This document shows, piece by piece, positions 45,850 through 56,400 of a DNA stretch of 64,000 nucleotides. Below the pieces are notes generated by a model. That model was not told the DNA's origin and ran no database searches. It saw only the letters and a list, made by a program, of their open reading frames with translations. Source of the DNA: Helicostylum pulchrum (lineage: Eukaryota; Mucoromycota; Mucoromycetes; Mucorales; Mucoraceae). The stretch covers positions 186,001 to 250,000 of the forward strand of contig JAIXMO010000028.1 in the NCBI GenBank assembly GCA_025677825.1, written 5' to 3'. Each line of letters begins with the position of its first letter. The first letter of the stretch is position 1. A program made the translations under genes and the position numbers.

Positions 45850-46347
45850 TTATTCAAAATAGTCTTTAGTGTAGTCGAGATGGGCAACCACATTCAACAT
45901 ACTTCCCAATTTGATCTTGTATTCCGAGATATATCGACTTTCTTCAAGAGTCTGGTCATTAAATTCGATACTCTTGATAATTGGATAAAGGTAAATTTCC
46001 TTCTTAATCATCTCCATTAGATTTGCAATAGTATTAGAAGGCTTGACATAAAATGGTTTAATGATTACTGGCCACAAGAGACAGTAAATATATAATTGAT
46101 TATATTCTATTTGCAATGAAAGGATGGCACCATGGGTTTTACCAATTTCAGAAAGAATAGCACTATCTTGAAGTTTATAATTGTTATAAAATAAAGTTTG
46201 CTGCGATCTAGGAACTTTGTGTGTGCTTTCTATTTTCACCTTTACAGTAAGAGTTGAATAATATGGTTCTACCTGAAGATATAACTCTTTATATACCGTT
46301 ATTTTTATAGTAAAATAAAGTTCACAGCAAATAAAAACCATGAACAC
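45850..46347 (-). CDS. Two-domain ubiquitin-like protein (copy 7)
   Basis: 165 residues, no stop or frameshift. Domain 1 holds ITVYKELYLQVEPYYSTLTV and KVKIESTHKVPRSQQTLFYN, then YKLQDSAILSEI. Domain 2 holds KPFYVKPSNTIANLMEMIKK, SIEFNDQTLEESRYISEYKI and LGSMLNVVAH. The two halves have the beta-grasp spacing of ubiquitin (LEVEP...T-V-KIE...LED-RTLSDY-I). The tail is DYTKDYFE, so no diglycine. The true start may be the second Met or lie in an unseen upstream exon, because the first 12 residues (MFMVFICCELYF) are hydrophobic and not shared with other copies. It is tandem to copy 8, 34 bases away in the same orientation. Confidence 0.65.
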   Translation of the reverse strand: MFMVFICCELYFTIKITVYKELYLQVEPYYSTLTVKVKIESTHKVPRSQQTLFYNNYKLQDSAILSEIGKTHGAILSLQIEYNQLYIYCLLWPVIIKPFYVKPSNTIANLMEMIKKEIYLYPIIKSIEFNDQTLEESRYISEYKIKLGSMLNVVAHLDYTKDYFE

Positions 46348-46381
46348 CTTTATTCAATTAGTAATACGTCATGCCATTATT

Positions 46382-46882
46382 TTAAGAGTAATCTGCTTCC
46401 AAACTCAAAGTACTCTCTGGTAAAATATTATAATTTGCAATATATGAACCCGTTTCAAGTAAACGTTCATTGTATCGAAGTATCGTATATTTAACTGGTA
46501 TACCTGTTTTATACCGGATCTTATTCTTTAAATAGACAATAGTATGACATGTCATAACTTCAATACTCTCACACTTTTTACTGTCAACTTTGTAATACAT
46601 AATGAAAGGTTCATGTGGTGAAGGTCCTGAGATTGTGAAGGTGATGCTGTCGCCGTCTTTTATATCGTAGTCGGATAATGTAAAGGAGTCTCGAAGTGTA
46701 CGCCCGTTCTTTGTCAAACACTGGCTACTCTTATGAATATAGTACCGGCTTTGTATAATTGTTTTAACGAAGAACAATGTATACTTCGGTTCTAATTTTA
46801 ACATTATTTTTCTGTTTACTCCAAAGTTATATGCCGCAGTTTGATGACAAAAAAAAAAAAAAAAAAACGACATGGACGTCAT
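46382..46882 (-). CDS. Two-domain ubiquitin-like protein (copy 8)
   Basis: Up to 166 residues. The first 20 or so come from a poly-T tract (MTSMS then F run), so a start at the internal ATG at 46804 (MLKLEPKYT) is more likely, or a short upstream intron exists. Domain 1 shows KLEPKYTLFFVKTIIQSRYY, NGRTLRDSFTLSDYDIKDGD and SITFTI, very close to ubiquitin's GRTLSDYNIQKEST pattern. Domain 2 shows YLKNKIRYKTGIPVKYTILR, YNERLLETGSYIANYNI and LPESTLSLEA. It ends ADYS without diglycine. With copy 7 it forms an intact tandem pair. Confidence 0.62.
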   Translation of the reverse strand: MTSMSFFFFFFCHQTAAYNFGVNRKIMLKLEPKYTLFFVKTIIQSRYYIHKSSQCLTKNGRTLRDSFTLSDYDIKDGDSITFTISGPSPHEPFIMYYKVDSKKCESIEVMTCHTIVYLKNKIRYKTGIPVKYTILRYNERLLETGSYIANYNILPESTLSLEADYS

Positions 46883-47204
46883 ACATTTTGACTTTTTGAG
46901 TTTATAATTTGCATGAAGAGCAATTATCGCTACTTTGTGTTTCCCAATTTTTATCTAATTTTTAGACAGCTACCTAGTAGTGAAGTTTAGATATGGTATT
47001 TGACAGAGATGTAGACCAAGACTATACATTTAAATCAATGCAGGTATTTTGTTTGCAACACAACGCTTTTACATAAATTTAAGATATAACCTCTTTGAAA
47101 CGTATCTCAAAAACCTTAAATTTATTTCACAATAAAAAGGTCCCAGACATTGTTTTTTCTTTTTTCTTTTTTAGCACGCGTATTTTTTTTTTCTTTTTTC
47201 CGTC
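46883..47204. other. Divergent intergenic region
   Basis: Between the Ubl gene (minus) and the formyl-THF cyclo-ligase gene (plus). T-rich leader before 47205. No gene. Confidence 0.5.
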
Positions 47205-48116
47205 ATGAATACAGCTATCGTATCATTAAAAAAACAATTACGTAAAGATATGGCTTCTCGTTTAGAGAAGCTTTCAACACAAGAGTTGTCTGCTCAATGT
47301 AACTTCCCATTTACTTTTTTTTTTGCAACTATTTTTTAATAACCCTTCTTTTTTTTTTTGTTAGCTGATCAATTGTTTCAAAAATTGCAACAGTTGGAAT
47401 CGTTCAAGAAGAGTAAAAATGTTAGTGTTTACATTAGTATGCCTACTTGTGAAATTATGACCAAGAATATTATTTTACACTTGCTCAACTCTGGTAAGTG
47501 CCTAAAAAAAAGGAGTTTTTTTTTTACCCTGGCTTACATATGCTGTTTAAGACAAGAATTGCTTTATACCTCGTTGTACAAAAAATACAATGGATATGGT
47601 TAGAATCACTAGTGTCAGTGATTTTGAGTCACTTCCTTTAAATAGATGGAGTATTCCTGAACCTCCTTTGGATCAAGAAAGAGAGAATGGTAAATGCACT
47701 GGTGTAATACATTATTATAGTGGAACTAATGTAAAAAAAAAATGATTGTAGCTTTGGATAGAGCTGGGTTAGATTTGATTTTGGTACCTGGCGTCGCTTT
47801 TGACAAGAATAAGAATCGAATTGGACATGGGAAGGGGTACATGATAAGCAATACAATCTAATTGTTTATACTAAATGTTATTTTGTAGTTATTATGATCG
47901 ATACATTAGAAAATGTAAAGCTTGGTCAGAAGAAAATGGAAAACAAGCACCTACATTAGGTACGTTAAATTTCTTTTTTTTCAAACGTTAATTTTTTAAT
48001 CATTTTTTTTAGTTGCACTTGCTTTAAACGAACAAATTGTTGAAGTCAGTACAATTCCTTTAGAAGAAACAGACCAAGTATTGGATAATGTATTGACACC
48101 TTCAGAGATATTTTAA
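47205..48116 (+). CDS. FAU1: 5-formyltetrahydrofolate cyclo-ligase
   Basis: ATP-dependent conversion of 5-formyl-THF to 5,10-methenyl-THF, a salvage step of one-carbon metabolism. Six exons (47205-47298, 47365-47493, 47552-47689, 47752-47836, 47889-47959, 48013-48116) give 206 residues. Family motifs are the N-terminal [16 protein letters not shown] helix, [34 protein letters not shown], and [20 protein letters not shown] with GKGYYDRYI, the phosphate-binding and active-site signature. The last is rebuilt exactly across intron 4. [11 protein letters not shown] and the C-terminal [14 protein letters not shown] are normal. Introns are 53-66 bases. It converges with SEC24 (about 190 bases between stops). 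Confidence 0.95.
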
Positions 48117-48309
48117 GAATGTTTTATTAATATATTTTTTTGAGAGAGAAAGAGGGAAAAGAGGGAGAGAGAGAGAGAAAAAATGATAGGATATTATGAT
48201 TATAAAATAAAAAAGAAAAGACCCTTAAAATGATGATGAACTGACCTATAAGTTCATGCTTACAAGTTAGTTGATCAAGGCCATTTAGATCAAGCGTTTT
48301 TTTCCCTCT

Positions 48310-50451
48310 TTATGATTTACTTACTCTATCCTTAATATGTTGTAAGAATTGTTGATAACTCATAATGTTATCTGTACGATCTTCAATCAAGTGAGCCAAG
48401 AACCATAATCTGAGGTAAGGATCACCATCTTCTTTAACCAAGTAAAGGGTAGGATAATAGTTACCACGACGCATCTCCCTCAGTTTACCGACCAATGTAT
48501 TGACCTTTCTATTAAGAGGAGTATCCAAAACAGGTAATGTAATCTTACCACCCTTTAATCCTTCGTATGTCTTGACATCAAATAAATCGGCACATAATTG
48601 AGGTACAACGTTACGTCCAACCCACAAGTAAATATTTTGTCCATTTTCTAAAAGATAACATCCATGTACCTCCAAATTGTCAGATGTCAAGTTCAAGGCA
48701 GGAGGGAAGATAACTCCATTTTCAGAGAACTCTCCGGCATCGGCTGGCATGTTGTGTAATGAGTAAAGGTTGGCATAAAGGTAAGGGATCAAAAGTTGTA
48801 AAGGCATTGTGTTTAACATATTCATAGCGTTAGCTCTCATATCGGTAGGGATTTGAGAACTTTGACGTAAACCGTCGTGTTTGATTAAACCAAGTGCAAA
48901 TAATGGTAAAAGTTTAAGGTTATCAGGTGCAGTTAATTGAGGTGTAGATCCTGGTCCTGATCCTAAAACATGTGTCTTGTAGACACCCAAGATATCGACT
49001 ACCTTGTTAACAATGGCATCACGAGCATCATCCAACTTGGAAGATAAACCACGTTCAACAGCTAAAAAAATGTCAGTCCGTGTCTTTTTTTTTTTCAATT
49101 ATAAAATATTACCCTTGACACCAAGATAAGCAGTAATCGCTTGTTGATTTGCACTGGCGTATAATTCAGAAATACTGTCACTGACAGGTAAACACATGGT
49201 AATAACACGAATACGTCTTTCACCAGTACAAGAAGTATGTAATAAGGCAGTTTGGAAACAGACCGTAGGTACCTTCAAGTCATCTTCCATAGATACTTCA
49301 ACAACATAGTTTTGATCACGAGGTACATTGGGAAGAGCCAACAGATCAGAAGAACGAATAAAGAAGTTACCGTGGAAAGCACTCATACGTAAACCACGAG
49401 AAGCACGAATACGAATAACAGCTTCTAAACCAACTTGTTCAGCTAATAATTCAGAGAACTCATGGCCAAATTTAAGTGCATCTTCGGTACGACTAGCATT
49501 GAATCCAGGATAATAATAAGTTTGACCACCAGTATAATGAGGAACACAACTGAGAGTAGCAACATCAGAGTATTGACCACCAAAAATAATCATATCACAA
49601 GCAACTTGAGAACGAGAACAATCGACAGCAAATGACTTGTAAAATGGAGAAGCAGCATTTAAAAGGGTAGATTCCTTTGAAGTACCTAATAACTTGACAT
49701 CTTCACGAGGCTTTAAAGCGCCAGTACCTGTGTTGGGTAAAGTAGATTGTAAGCAAATGATCTTACCACCAGCAGGGGATAACAATTTGAAAGCAGCTTG
49801 AAGACCAGTGCCCAAAGCATTATTGACATTAACAGAATCCTTGAACATATCGGGTAACTTTTCCAATAAGGTTTTTAAGGTTTGCATACATTCAGTCAAG
49901 TTTGCTAATAAATCAGTAGGTTGAGGCAAGTAAATATCGTCAAGATCAGATACAATCAACATGCGAGGTTCGGGCAACTTTGAGTTCAAGTCGTAGAAAT
50001 GAACAGCAGAATCGACTGTAATGATACCGACACGAGTACGGCTTTCAGCATTGGGTAAACGGTCAAGGGTATCAAGAATGGTACGAGCAGCAGTTGCCAA
50101 CATACCGGATTGAATAGCGGAGTATGATACATCAATGACAAAAACATATGAAGGTGCTTGAGGAGGACGAACCATATACTCAGTAGGAGCAACAAATTCA
50201 ACACAACCATAATTTAATTCAGGTCGCTTCCAACGATCAGCTGGTTGTTGTGTTTGGTTATCATAATCAAACGCAGCTGGTACATCGTTTAATAAGAAAC
50301 ACATGTTACACCTCCAACGTTGACCTCCTTCCACAAATGTAACAAATGGATTGATATATGTTCTACAACGTCTACATCTTGCAATAACGCTATCCTTTAC
50401 AACTGGAACAGGTTCCTATTTTTTTTTTTAAATACCAGTATTAGTTTTGTC

Positions 50452-50496
<45 letters not shown>

Positions 50497-50981
50497 ATAT
50501 TCTCTAGCTTACATCGCCTTCCTTTAAACTTCTATAAGGTGCCAAGACAAGAGCAAAAGGTAATTTAGACTTTTTCAATAAAGCTTCTGTGGCGGGAATA
50601 GCATTGATGGTTGATGCTTGATAAGAAGGATCACAATTGACATGAGGAGAATCTGTTACTGAAATCTATTTTTTTTATAAAATGTTAGGTTCCATTTGTT
50701 TTGTTTTTTTTCATCTCTCTTTATATATTACATTAGGTGGTAAACGAATAGAAGGTCCAGTATATCCAATATCTGCAATTTGAGGACGAGCACCTAATAA
50801 AGGTACAGCAGGAGTAACCTATTTCCCCATCAGATGAAGAAAGAACAAAGAAAGCATTAGCACTTACAACGAAGTTTTTGTATATAATACTTACAGAAGC
50901 CATATGAGTACCCATATTCATGTTTCCGAACTGAGATGACATTTGGTTTACAGGATCTTGATTATAAGCGTTGTAAGCAGG

Positions 50982-51016
<35 letters not shown>

Positions 51017-51584
51017 GCTGCTGCTGCTGCTGTTGAGGATAAGGTTGTTGTTGTTGTTGAGGATAAGTAGTAGAAGGAGTACCCATGGGAGAAATAAACT
51101 GAGCTTGCTGTTGCATAGGTTGTTGGTTAGTCATGGCAGGAGAACCATAAGTTTGCTGCTGAGGCGGATATCCAGGAGAAACAGGTACGTCGCCAGAATA
51201 CGCCTTCGCGATTTGGTCAGGATACATTCTCTTTCTACGATGATGGTCAGATGTGGCAGCTGTAGGTGACATTGGTGGTTCTGCTTGTTGGTGTTGTTGA
51301 ATAGGAGATGCTACGACAGGACTAGCAGGACGGACAGCAGGTGATTGAATAGGTGATTGACCTACTGGTCTCATCATGGGACGTACTTGATTAGGTACAA
51401 AACTTGGGCGGACTCCAGGATGTCCCGGATGAGGTGGTGGTGTTCCTCCTGGAGTAGGTTGGAATCCCGGTCTAGGTTGCATGGGAGGACGGAAACCAGC
51501 TGGAGCGCCTTGAGGCCTAAACATGGGGCGCACAGGTTGTTGTCCTGGTTGAGGAGGCCTTTGGTTAGGCTGCTGGTTTTGCAT
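48310..51584 (-). CDS. SEC24: COPII coat protein Sec24
   Basis: Cargo-binding subunit of the inner COPII coat at ER exit sites, partner of Sec23. Five exons on the minus strand (50895-51584, 50732-50818, 50513-50665, 49113-50415, 48310-49061) give 994 residues. Domains in order are a Pro/Gln-rich disordered N-terminus with a poly-Gln tract (about residues 183-203), the zinc finger (C324, C327, C346, C349 in RCRRC and RCNMC), and the trunk ([33 protein letters not shown]). The beta-sandwich ([20 protein letters not shown]), helical domain and gelsolin-like domain ([20 protein letters not shown]) follow, ending in [18 protein letters not shown] dinucleotide run lies in the third intron. All domains are intact. 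Confidence 0.96.
50455..50489. repeat. TC microsatellite in SEC24 intron 3
   Basis: About 35 bases of alternating T and C within the intron 50416-50512 (GA on the transcript). A likely length-polymorphic tract next to the 5' splice region of the minus-strand gene. Confidence 0.8.
50982..51036 (-). repeat. SEC24: CAA/CAG repeat coding for poly-Gln in Sec24
   Basis: Mixed CAA and CAG codons on the coding strand give a run of about 18 glutamines in the disordered N-terminus. Mixed codons reduce slippage compared with a pure repeat. Confidence 0.8.
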
Positions 51585-52170
51585 TTAAAAAGAGGAAAAT
51601 AATGAAAAAAGAGAAAAGAAAAAAAGTACAAAAAAATTAAATGTGTACTTTGTATTTTAAACAAACGATAAAAAGTTAAAAAATAAAATAAAAAAAAAGT
51701 CGCGTCATATAGTTTGTATTTACCTTGGTTTCTTTTAATAAAAAAAAGTGGTCTCTTTATTTGATGATTATAAGTTAGATTATATGATAGTATCCATTGT
51801 TATAAGTGATAAGCCTTTTATTTGTTATCGACGTGGCTGCAATGACGCACGAAGCATCCATTGGATGTACTTTAAGCACCGATGATTTGTGGTGGAGAAT
51901 AAAGTCCCGCGTTTTTACAGTGGGAAAAAAAATCCCAAAATTTTAAAAACGCGTGAATTTAATCCTACTTTTTTCCCTACATTTACAGTTAATTTTAATC
52001 TTATACTTGAATTACTTTACTTTTTTTTCACTCTCTATAACCCCCTCTCTAATCGAACCAGTTTAAATTACACCGAATTTAACAGAAGCAGATATTTCGG
52101 CAAATCACTATTGTATTTTACTTTTTCCAGATATACTGACTGATATTTTGAAATCGAAGTTTTTTTATTT
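51585..52170. other. SEC24 upstream region, no gene
   Basis: AT-rich promoter side of SEC24 (which starts at 51584, minus) running into the relic at 52171. No supported gene. Confidence 0.5.
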
Positions 52171-54985
52171 ATGGAAAAAAGGAGAAAGACATTACAAGAA
52201 GCTTCCTTCGTCGGTAGCCGAGCTACTGCAGCTCCAATATTAAAATTAAACTCATCAGGGAAAAGGCCAAATGTTACGCAAAACGCAAGTGAAGGGTCTT
52301 CAACTAATGTTGTCAAACACTCTCGTATTAAACTACACCCAAAGAAGCTATAATTAATAATTTTAACATCGCTATTCATGGCTGTATTGTTTCCAAAATA
52401 ACCTTTTGCGTTAAAGACTTAAAGAAAGAAGATACATCTAAGCGCTCAAAAAGTTAAAGGAAGAACTCCTAAAGGTTAAACGACTTCCTATAAACATAAT
52501 CCAAAATGCCGCAAAAGCATCCAACTGTTCAGGTAATGTTTTATCTAATTATTTAGATAAAAATCTTGATGTTACGAACATTAACGCATGGAAGAAATAT
52601 GTGGAAACTCATTTTGACCAAATTGCGAAAACGGTCGTATAAAAAAATAATTGATGAAGTTGAACCTCCACCACAGTCTACAGAAGAACAACAATCGTTA
52701 GAAATTGTTAATAGAACGTGTTCCGTCTCTATGAATAAGATTATTCGAAGTGATCTTCCTCCAGAAATAAGAGATGTACTTACAAAAAAACTGCAAGAAA
52801 CAATGTCAAGAGTATCCAATTACATTGCTAATTTATCAGAAGTGGTATTTTTAACAATGCTGTTATTTAAGAACGGTAACTAGTATAGTTTTTAAAGACG
52901 GAAAACTCAACTATGACGGATCTTTAAAAGGACTAAACCTTTCTGAAATTCTTCCTCCTGGCTTTCTCCCTGGAGCTGTACAAAAGTTTGGACCTGTCCC
53001 TCTTTCGATGTCTTCCTTTAATGCAGAAAATACTAAGGAGATTAATAGTCTGTTTCAAGAAGCACATTTATCTCTTATTCATTCTAATTATTTTGGTGCC
53101 AGAGGTCAAGCACAAAGCTCAACAGAATCCCAAAATTTAAAGAATTCTCTTTTTGAGTGTTTGTCTTCTTACCGTGTCAGTGGAGATACTTACAAGGATA
53201 ATGATATGCAACTATCAAGTTTGGAAATGAGTATTGCTCGTGGTATTTACAATGCAAATTTTAAAACCATGTGGGAAAAAAAAGTTATTTAATTCGACGC
53301 TGAATCATCTTATCGATGTATTACTGCGTGTATACTTAGCATCAAAGAAAGATAGTAAATATAGAGAAATGAAAGCTGAAAAAAAAAAAAAAAAAAAAAA
53401 TGCCAGTTAAAGAAAATTACAGAACGGTTCAGAAAAAACTTTCACTAGAAATCGAATAAAAAATTTGATTTGAGAAGAATACAAGAAACTTAAAAAGTAC
53501 CAAGTAAAATCAAATGAAAGGAAGGTTGAGGCATCGCAGAAAAGAATAGCTTTTTTCAAAGAAAGTTATGTGATTAAAAAATCGGTAAATATAACGATAT
53601 ACTTTATTATTACTATTTTCGATTGCATTGGCACAAGTTATGTAGCAGCCGTCCGATACGGCAAACGTGCAAGAAATAGAAGAGGATTTCGTCGAAGATG
53701 AAATGAATAATGATGAACCAAAACCTGTAGATAGTGATATATCCAGAAAACGTTTACTTTCATTAAAGGCAACAACCAAACATGTACTTTTATCAAAGGA
53801 AACAGGCAATACTGAAGAGTTACTAAAGGACTGTTGTAGTGAAATTAGTAAGGAAGAATTAATAGTTGCTGCATTGATCGTCAATCTTTTGGCTCCATAT
53901 ATTCCGTCCAAGGAGTTATCTTTTGACATAGTACAACAACTTCTTTTTATACTGCTGGCGAACGAATTTTTTGAAATCACAAGCTACCAAAAATTCACAA
54001 GGAATATATGCCCCATGTCCAGTTTAAGTTTGAATACTTTAAGAATAGATGGTCCAGCGTTGTACCATATGATTTCACGAAAGGTAGAAAACTCTCCACG
54101 AGAGGAGGAAAAGTCTAGTTATTTACAAACTTTAAATGATCCCGAAGTAGTTCAGGAGCTCAATAACGATGAAGCTGTTATCAGAGAAGAAATTGGTTTT
54201 CTTCGTAGTAAAATTAGTACTTTAACAAATCAATTGCGAATTTCCTTCGAAGAAGAAACGATAATCGATTATTATAAACAAAAGAAGGATCTAAAGTTGC
54301 AATGGAGATATGATTCCGATATTCTTCAGATGAACGATATATTTACAAAAATACAACATGTAAAACAATCTGAATATGAAGCATTCGACGCCATTACGAG
54401 AATTCGTACGGAATTAAAAACCCTAAAAAGGCTACAGCATGTCAAAAGGATGGCTCTAAGGCGGTTAAATTTACTTAAAACAGCATCAGGAAGAGATAGA
54501 CTTTCGGAAGAAAAAATGATCTAAATCAGTTGTATGATCTTTCCAATTATAAGAATGTTGCAATTAAAGCTGAAGACGCTTATGTTAATAGAGAAACTGT
54601 AACAAACGATAATACCCTATTTTATGGTACTGATAATGGTGTAGTCACCATGACTAACACTGTCAGAATAGTATTAAATCGATTCAAATTTCGTTTGGAG
54701 TTGTATAACAGATACGATGCTCTTTCGGATATCAATGAAAATCATTCAATGGAAGATATTATAGAAAAATATAATACCAATGGAGACGGTAATAATGCTT
54801 TCTTGAAACTTCTGGTTTGTAAGAAAATTACTGCTGCTGATATTGATGTCGGCACAAGGCATAGAAAGGCAAGGAGAAAGTCGGAGAGAAAAAAGAAAAC
54901 CACGGAGGATGGAAAGAGAATCTTACAGATTGAGAAATCTCTATCTGAAACACCATTGAACAGTAATTTAGATAAAGTGCCCTAA
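52171..54985 (+). pseudogene. Decayed multi-block ORF, tentative TnpB/Fanzor-type relic
   Basis: Six or more coding-like blocks lie in order on the plus strand but in changing frames with internal stops. They are an N-terminal block (MEKRRKTLQEASFVGSRATA), EELLKVKRLPINIIQNAA, and a helical block (RSDLPPEIRDVLTKKLQETM). Next are GLNLSEILPPGFLPGAVQKF with SLIHSNYFGARGQ, a 285-codon frame (53667-54521, NLLAPYIPSKELSFDIVQQL), and a final frame with TLFYGTDNGVVTMTNTVRIV and DIDVGTRHRKARRKSERKKK ending at 54985. The short strand ending in YGTDNGVV looks like a RuvC-I strand, and the whole resembles large repeated ORFs in Mucorales that I associate with OrfB/Fanzor-like proteins. The RuvC-III and zinc-ribbon parts are absent here. 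An unrelated transposon-borne ORF remains possible. An A21 run at 53380-53400 interrupts the array. Confidence 0.4.
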
Positions 54986-56069
54986 TTGAGCCTTCTCTTT
55001 AAAATAAATAAGATATAATAAACAAAAGTAAAAAATAGTATGATTGGATTCGGATAGGTATGGATTATTTTTTTAAACAATATGAGCTCGCTTCCTTCTA
55101 GTTTTACTAACAAGATATAACTGTTTACACAAGGATAGTTCACGTGAATATTCATGCAAAAAAAAACAGCTTGGCTTTTCTCCCTAAAATAAAAGACGTG
55201 GCGATACTTATATGAAAGAGAAGATAACCATATCAATAAACGTTATTAAAAAAAAAAGAAGGTAATTATGGTATTTTCATAAACAGCACAATACATGTGA
55301 AACGTTTTTCTTCCATAGTTTTTGTAAGTTTAATCGTTTGTTTTTTTTTTAGGTCCAACATACATATTATCATTCTATAGGTTCAAACAAAAAGTAAATA
55401 ATGATCTAGTTTTTTTCATCAATCGATATCATTTTTTTTTAAAAGTAAAAACTAACTACTGTTCTCAGCTCAAAGTAAGGTGCCCTGGTCACGTACCCTT
55501 CAGTATCTCGGGTCTGTGATGGAAACTGAGCGGATGGGCTCATTAAAAAAAACATGTGGTAGCTATTGACGGGAAGATACGTGGAAGAGGCTATAATGCA
55601 ATTTTCCTTAAAGTGTAATGAAGACGAGTAAGTTTATCTAAATTTTAACTGAATTTTTATGTACTGACTCTTTTATATTCTTTCTTTTTCAGTCCCGTTT
55701 GGTCTTTAATCGTGGATGACGAAGAATATAACTAAAGCGTACTTCTCGGAAGTAAATAGAATTAGAAGAAATCAAAAATATCAATCCGTATTAATTTATA
55801 TATTCTGTGTTTATATTCATTAAGTAAATCCTTAAATAATGACGAATTTTCTTTTAATTCACCACTCACTCATTGTTTTTGTTTATATTGTGCCTATTTT
55901 TAATTTTTCATCTAGATTAACTAAAACGCAAAACTGCAAGCTTATATTTATTTTTATGATATAAACGTTGACGATAATATAATGTAATAATAGCTTCTAA
56001 ATTTACGGCTTAATCTATTCACATGTATCGACGGCATACCATTCATGAAAAAATAATTTATTCATCCTA
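54986..56069. other. Intergenic with a possible tiny spliced ORF
   Basis: AT-rich. The only coding-like signal is the 24-codon spliced ORF at 55596-55735, listed separately. No RNA gene was recognised in the GC-richer patch at 55460-55560. Confidence 0.4.
55596..55735 (+). CDS. Possible 24-residue spliced micro-ORF or gene remnant
   Basis: ATG at 55596, exon 55596-55627, intron 55628-55692 with GTAAGT donor, TACTGAC branch-like site and a pyrimidine tract before CAG, then exon 55693-55735 ending TAA. The product MQFSLKCNEDDPVWSLIVDD plus EEYN faintly recalls the opening hairpin of the Ubl family (M-F-L... W-L-V). It may be a real micro-gene or the 5' end of a decayed gene. The splice signals are better than chance would suggest, but coding length is tiny. 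Confidence 0.25.
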
Positions 56070-56400
56070 TTAAAGTATACTATATTTTTTATAGGCCTCG
56101 ATGAAAAGCTCACTAAACGTCTTTGGATCTGTGAAAAAACTAATATGTCCACCAGGCATTACCAGTATTTCTTTTTTCAAATAATGTGAGAGATAGTTAA
56201 CAGGTTTTACAGAAGTGGGGTTACTATCGATGCCTCTCACTAATTCAAGCTTGTCTTTAAGAGCACTGACCGTATCTAGATTTTCAATTTTGGCGAAAGG
56301 ATGGTGTAAAGAAGAATGTCCTGACCAATTTACTATTCATGTTGGTGCTTCCAGTAGAGATATTCGAGAAATAATAACCTTTACGATTTAATTCATTAGT
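56070..56400 (-). pseudogene. C-terminal relic of an alpha/beta-hydrolase
   Basis: Minus-strand frame ending at 56070 reads VNWSGHSSLHHPFAKIENLD, LKDKLELVRGIDSNPTSVKP, and EILVMPGGHISFFTDPKTFS with ELFIEAYKKYSIL. The PGGH-F-DP pattern near the end fits the catalytic-His region of alpha/beta-hydrolases. Upstream, a TGA in frame and a shift (KGYYFSNISTGSTN lies in another frame) show decay. The nucleophile and acid parts are missing. Which hydrolase subfamily cannot be told. Confidence 0.5.

Noticed and set aside
46805..46882. N-terminal extension (MTSMS plus F run) of Ubl copy 8
   Set aside because: Produced by an 18-base T tract on the coding strand; not shared with other family members. The internal start at 46804 is preferred.
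50401..51060. Regular repeats examined as a possible CRISPR array
   Set aside because: They are a dinucleotide microsatellite in an intron and a trinucleotide tract in a coding exon, not repeats with unique spacers. No CRISPR is expected in nuclear fungal DNA.
50943..51269. Leucine-rich plus-strand ORF opposite Sec24
   Set aside because: The leucine run is the reverse complement of the CAA/CAG glutamine tract.
55460..55560. Possible structured RNA in a GC-richer patch
   Set aside because: No match to the shape of a tRNA, 5S rRNA or spliceosomal RNA that I can recognise.
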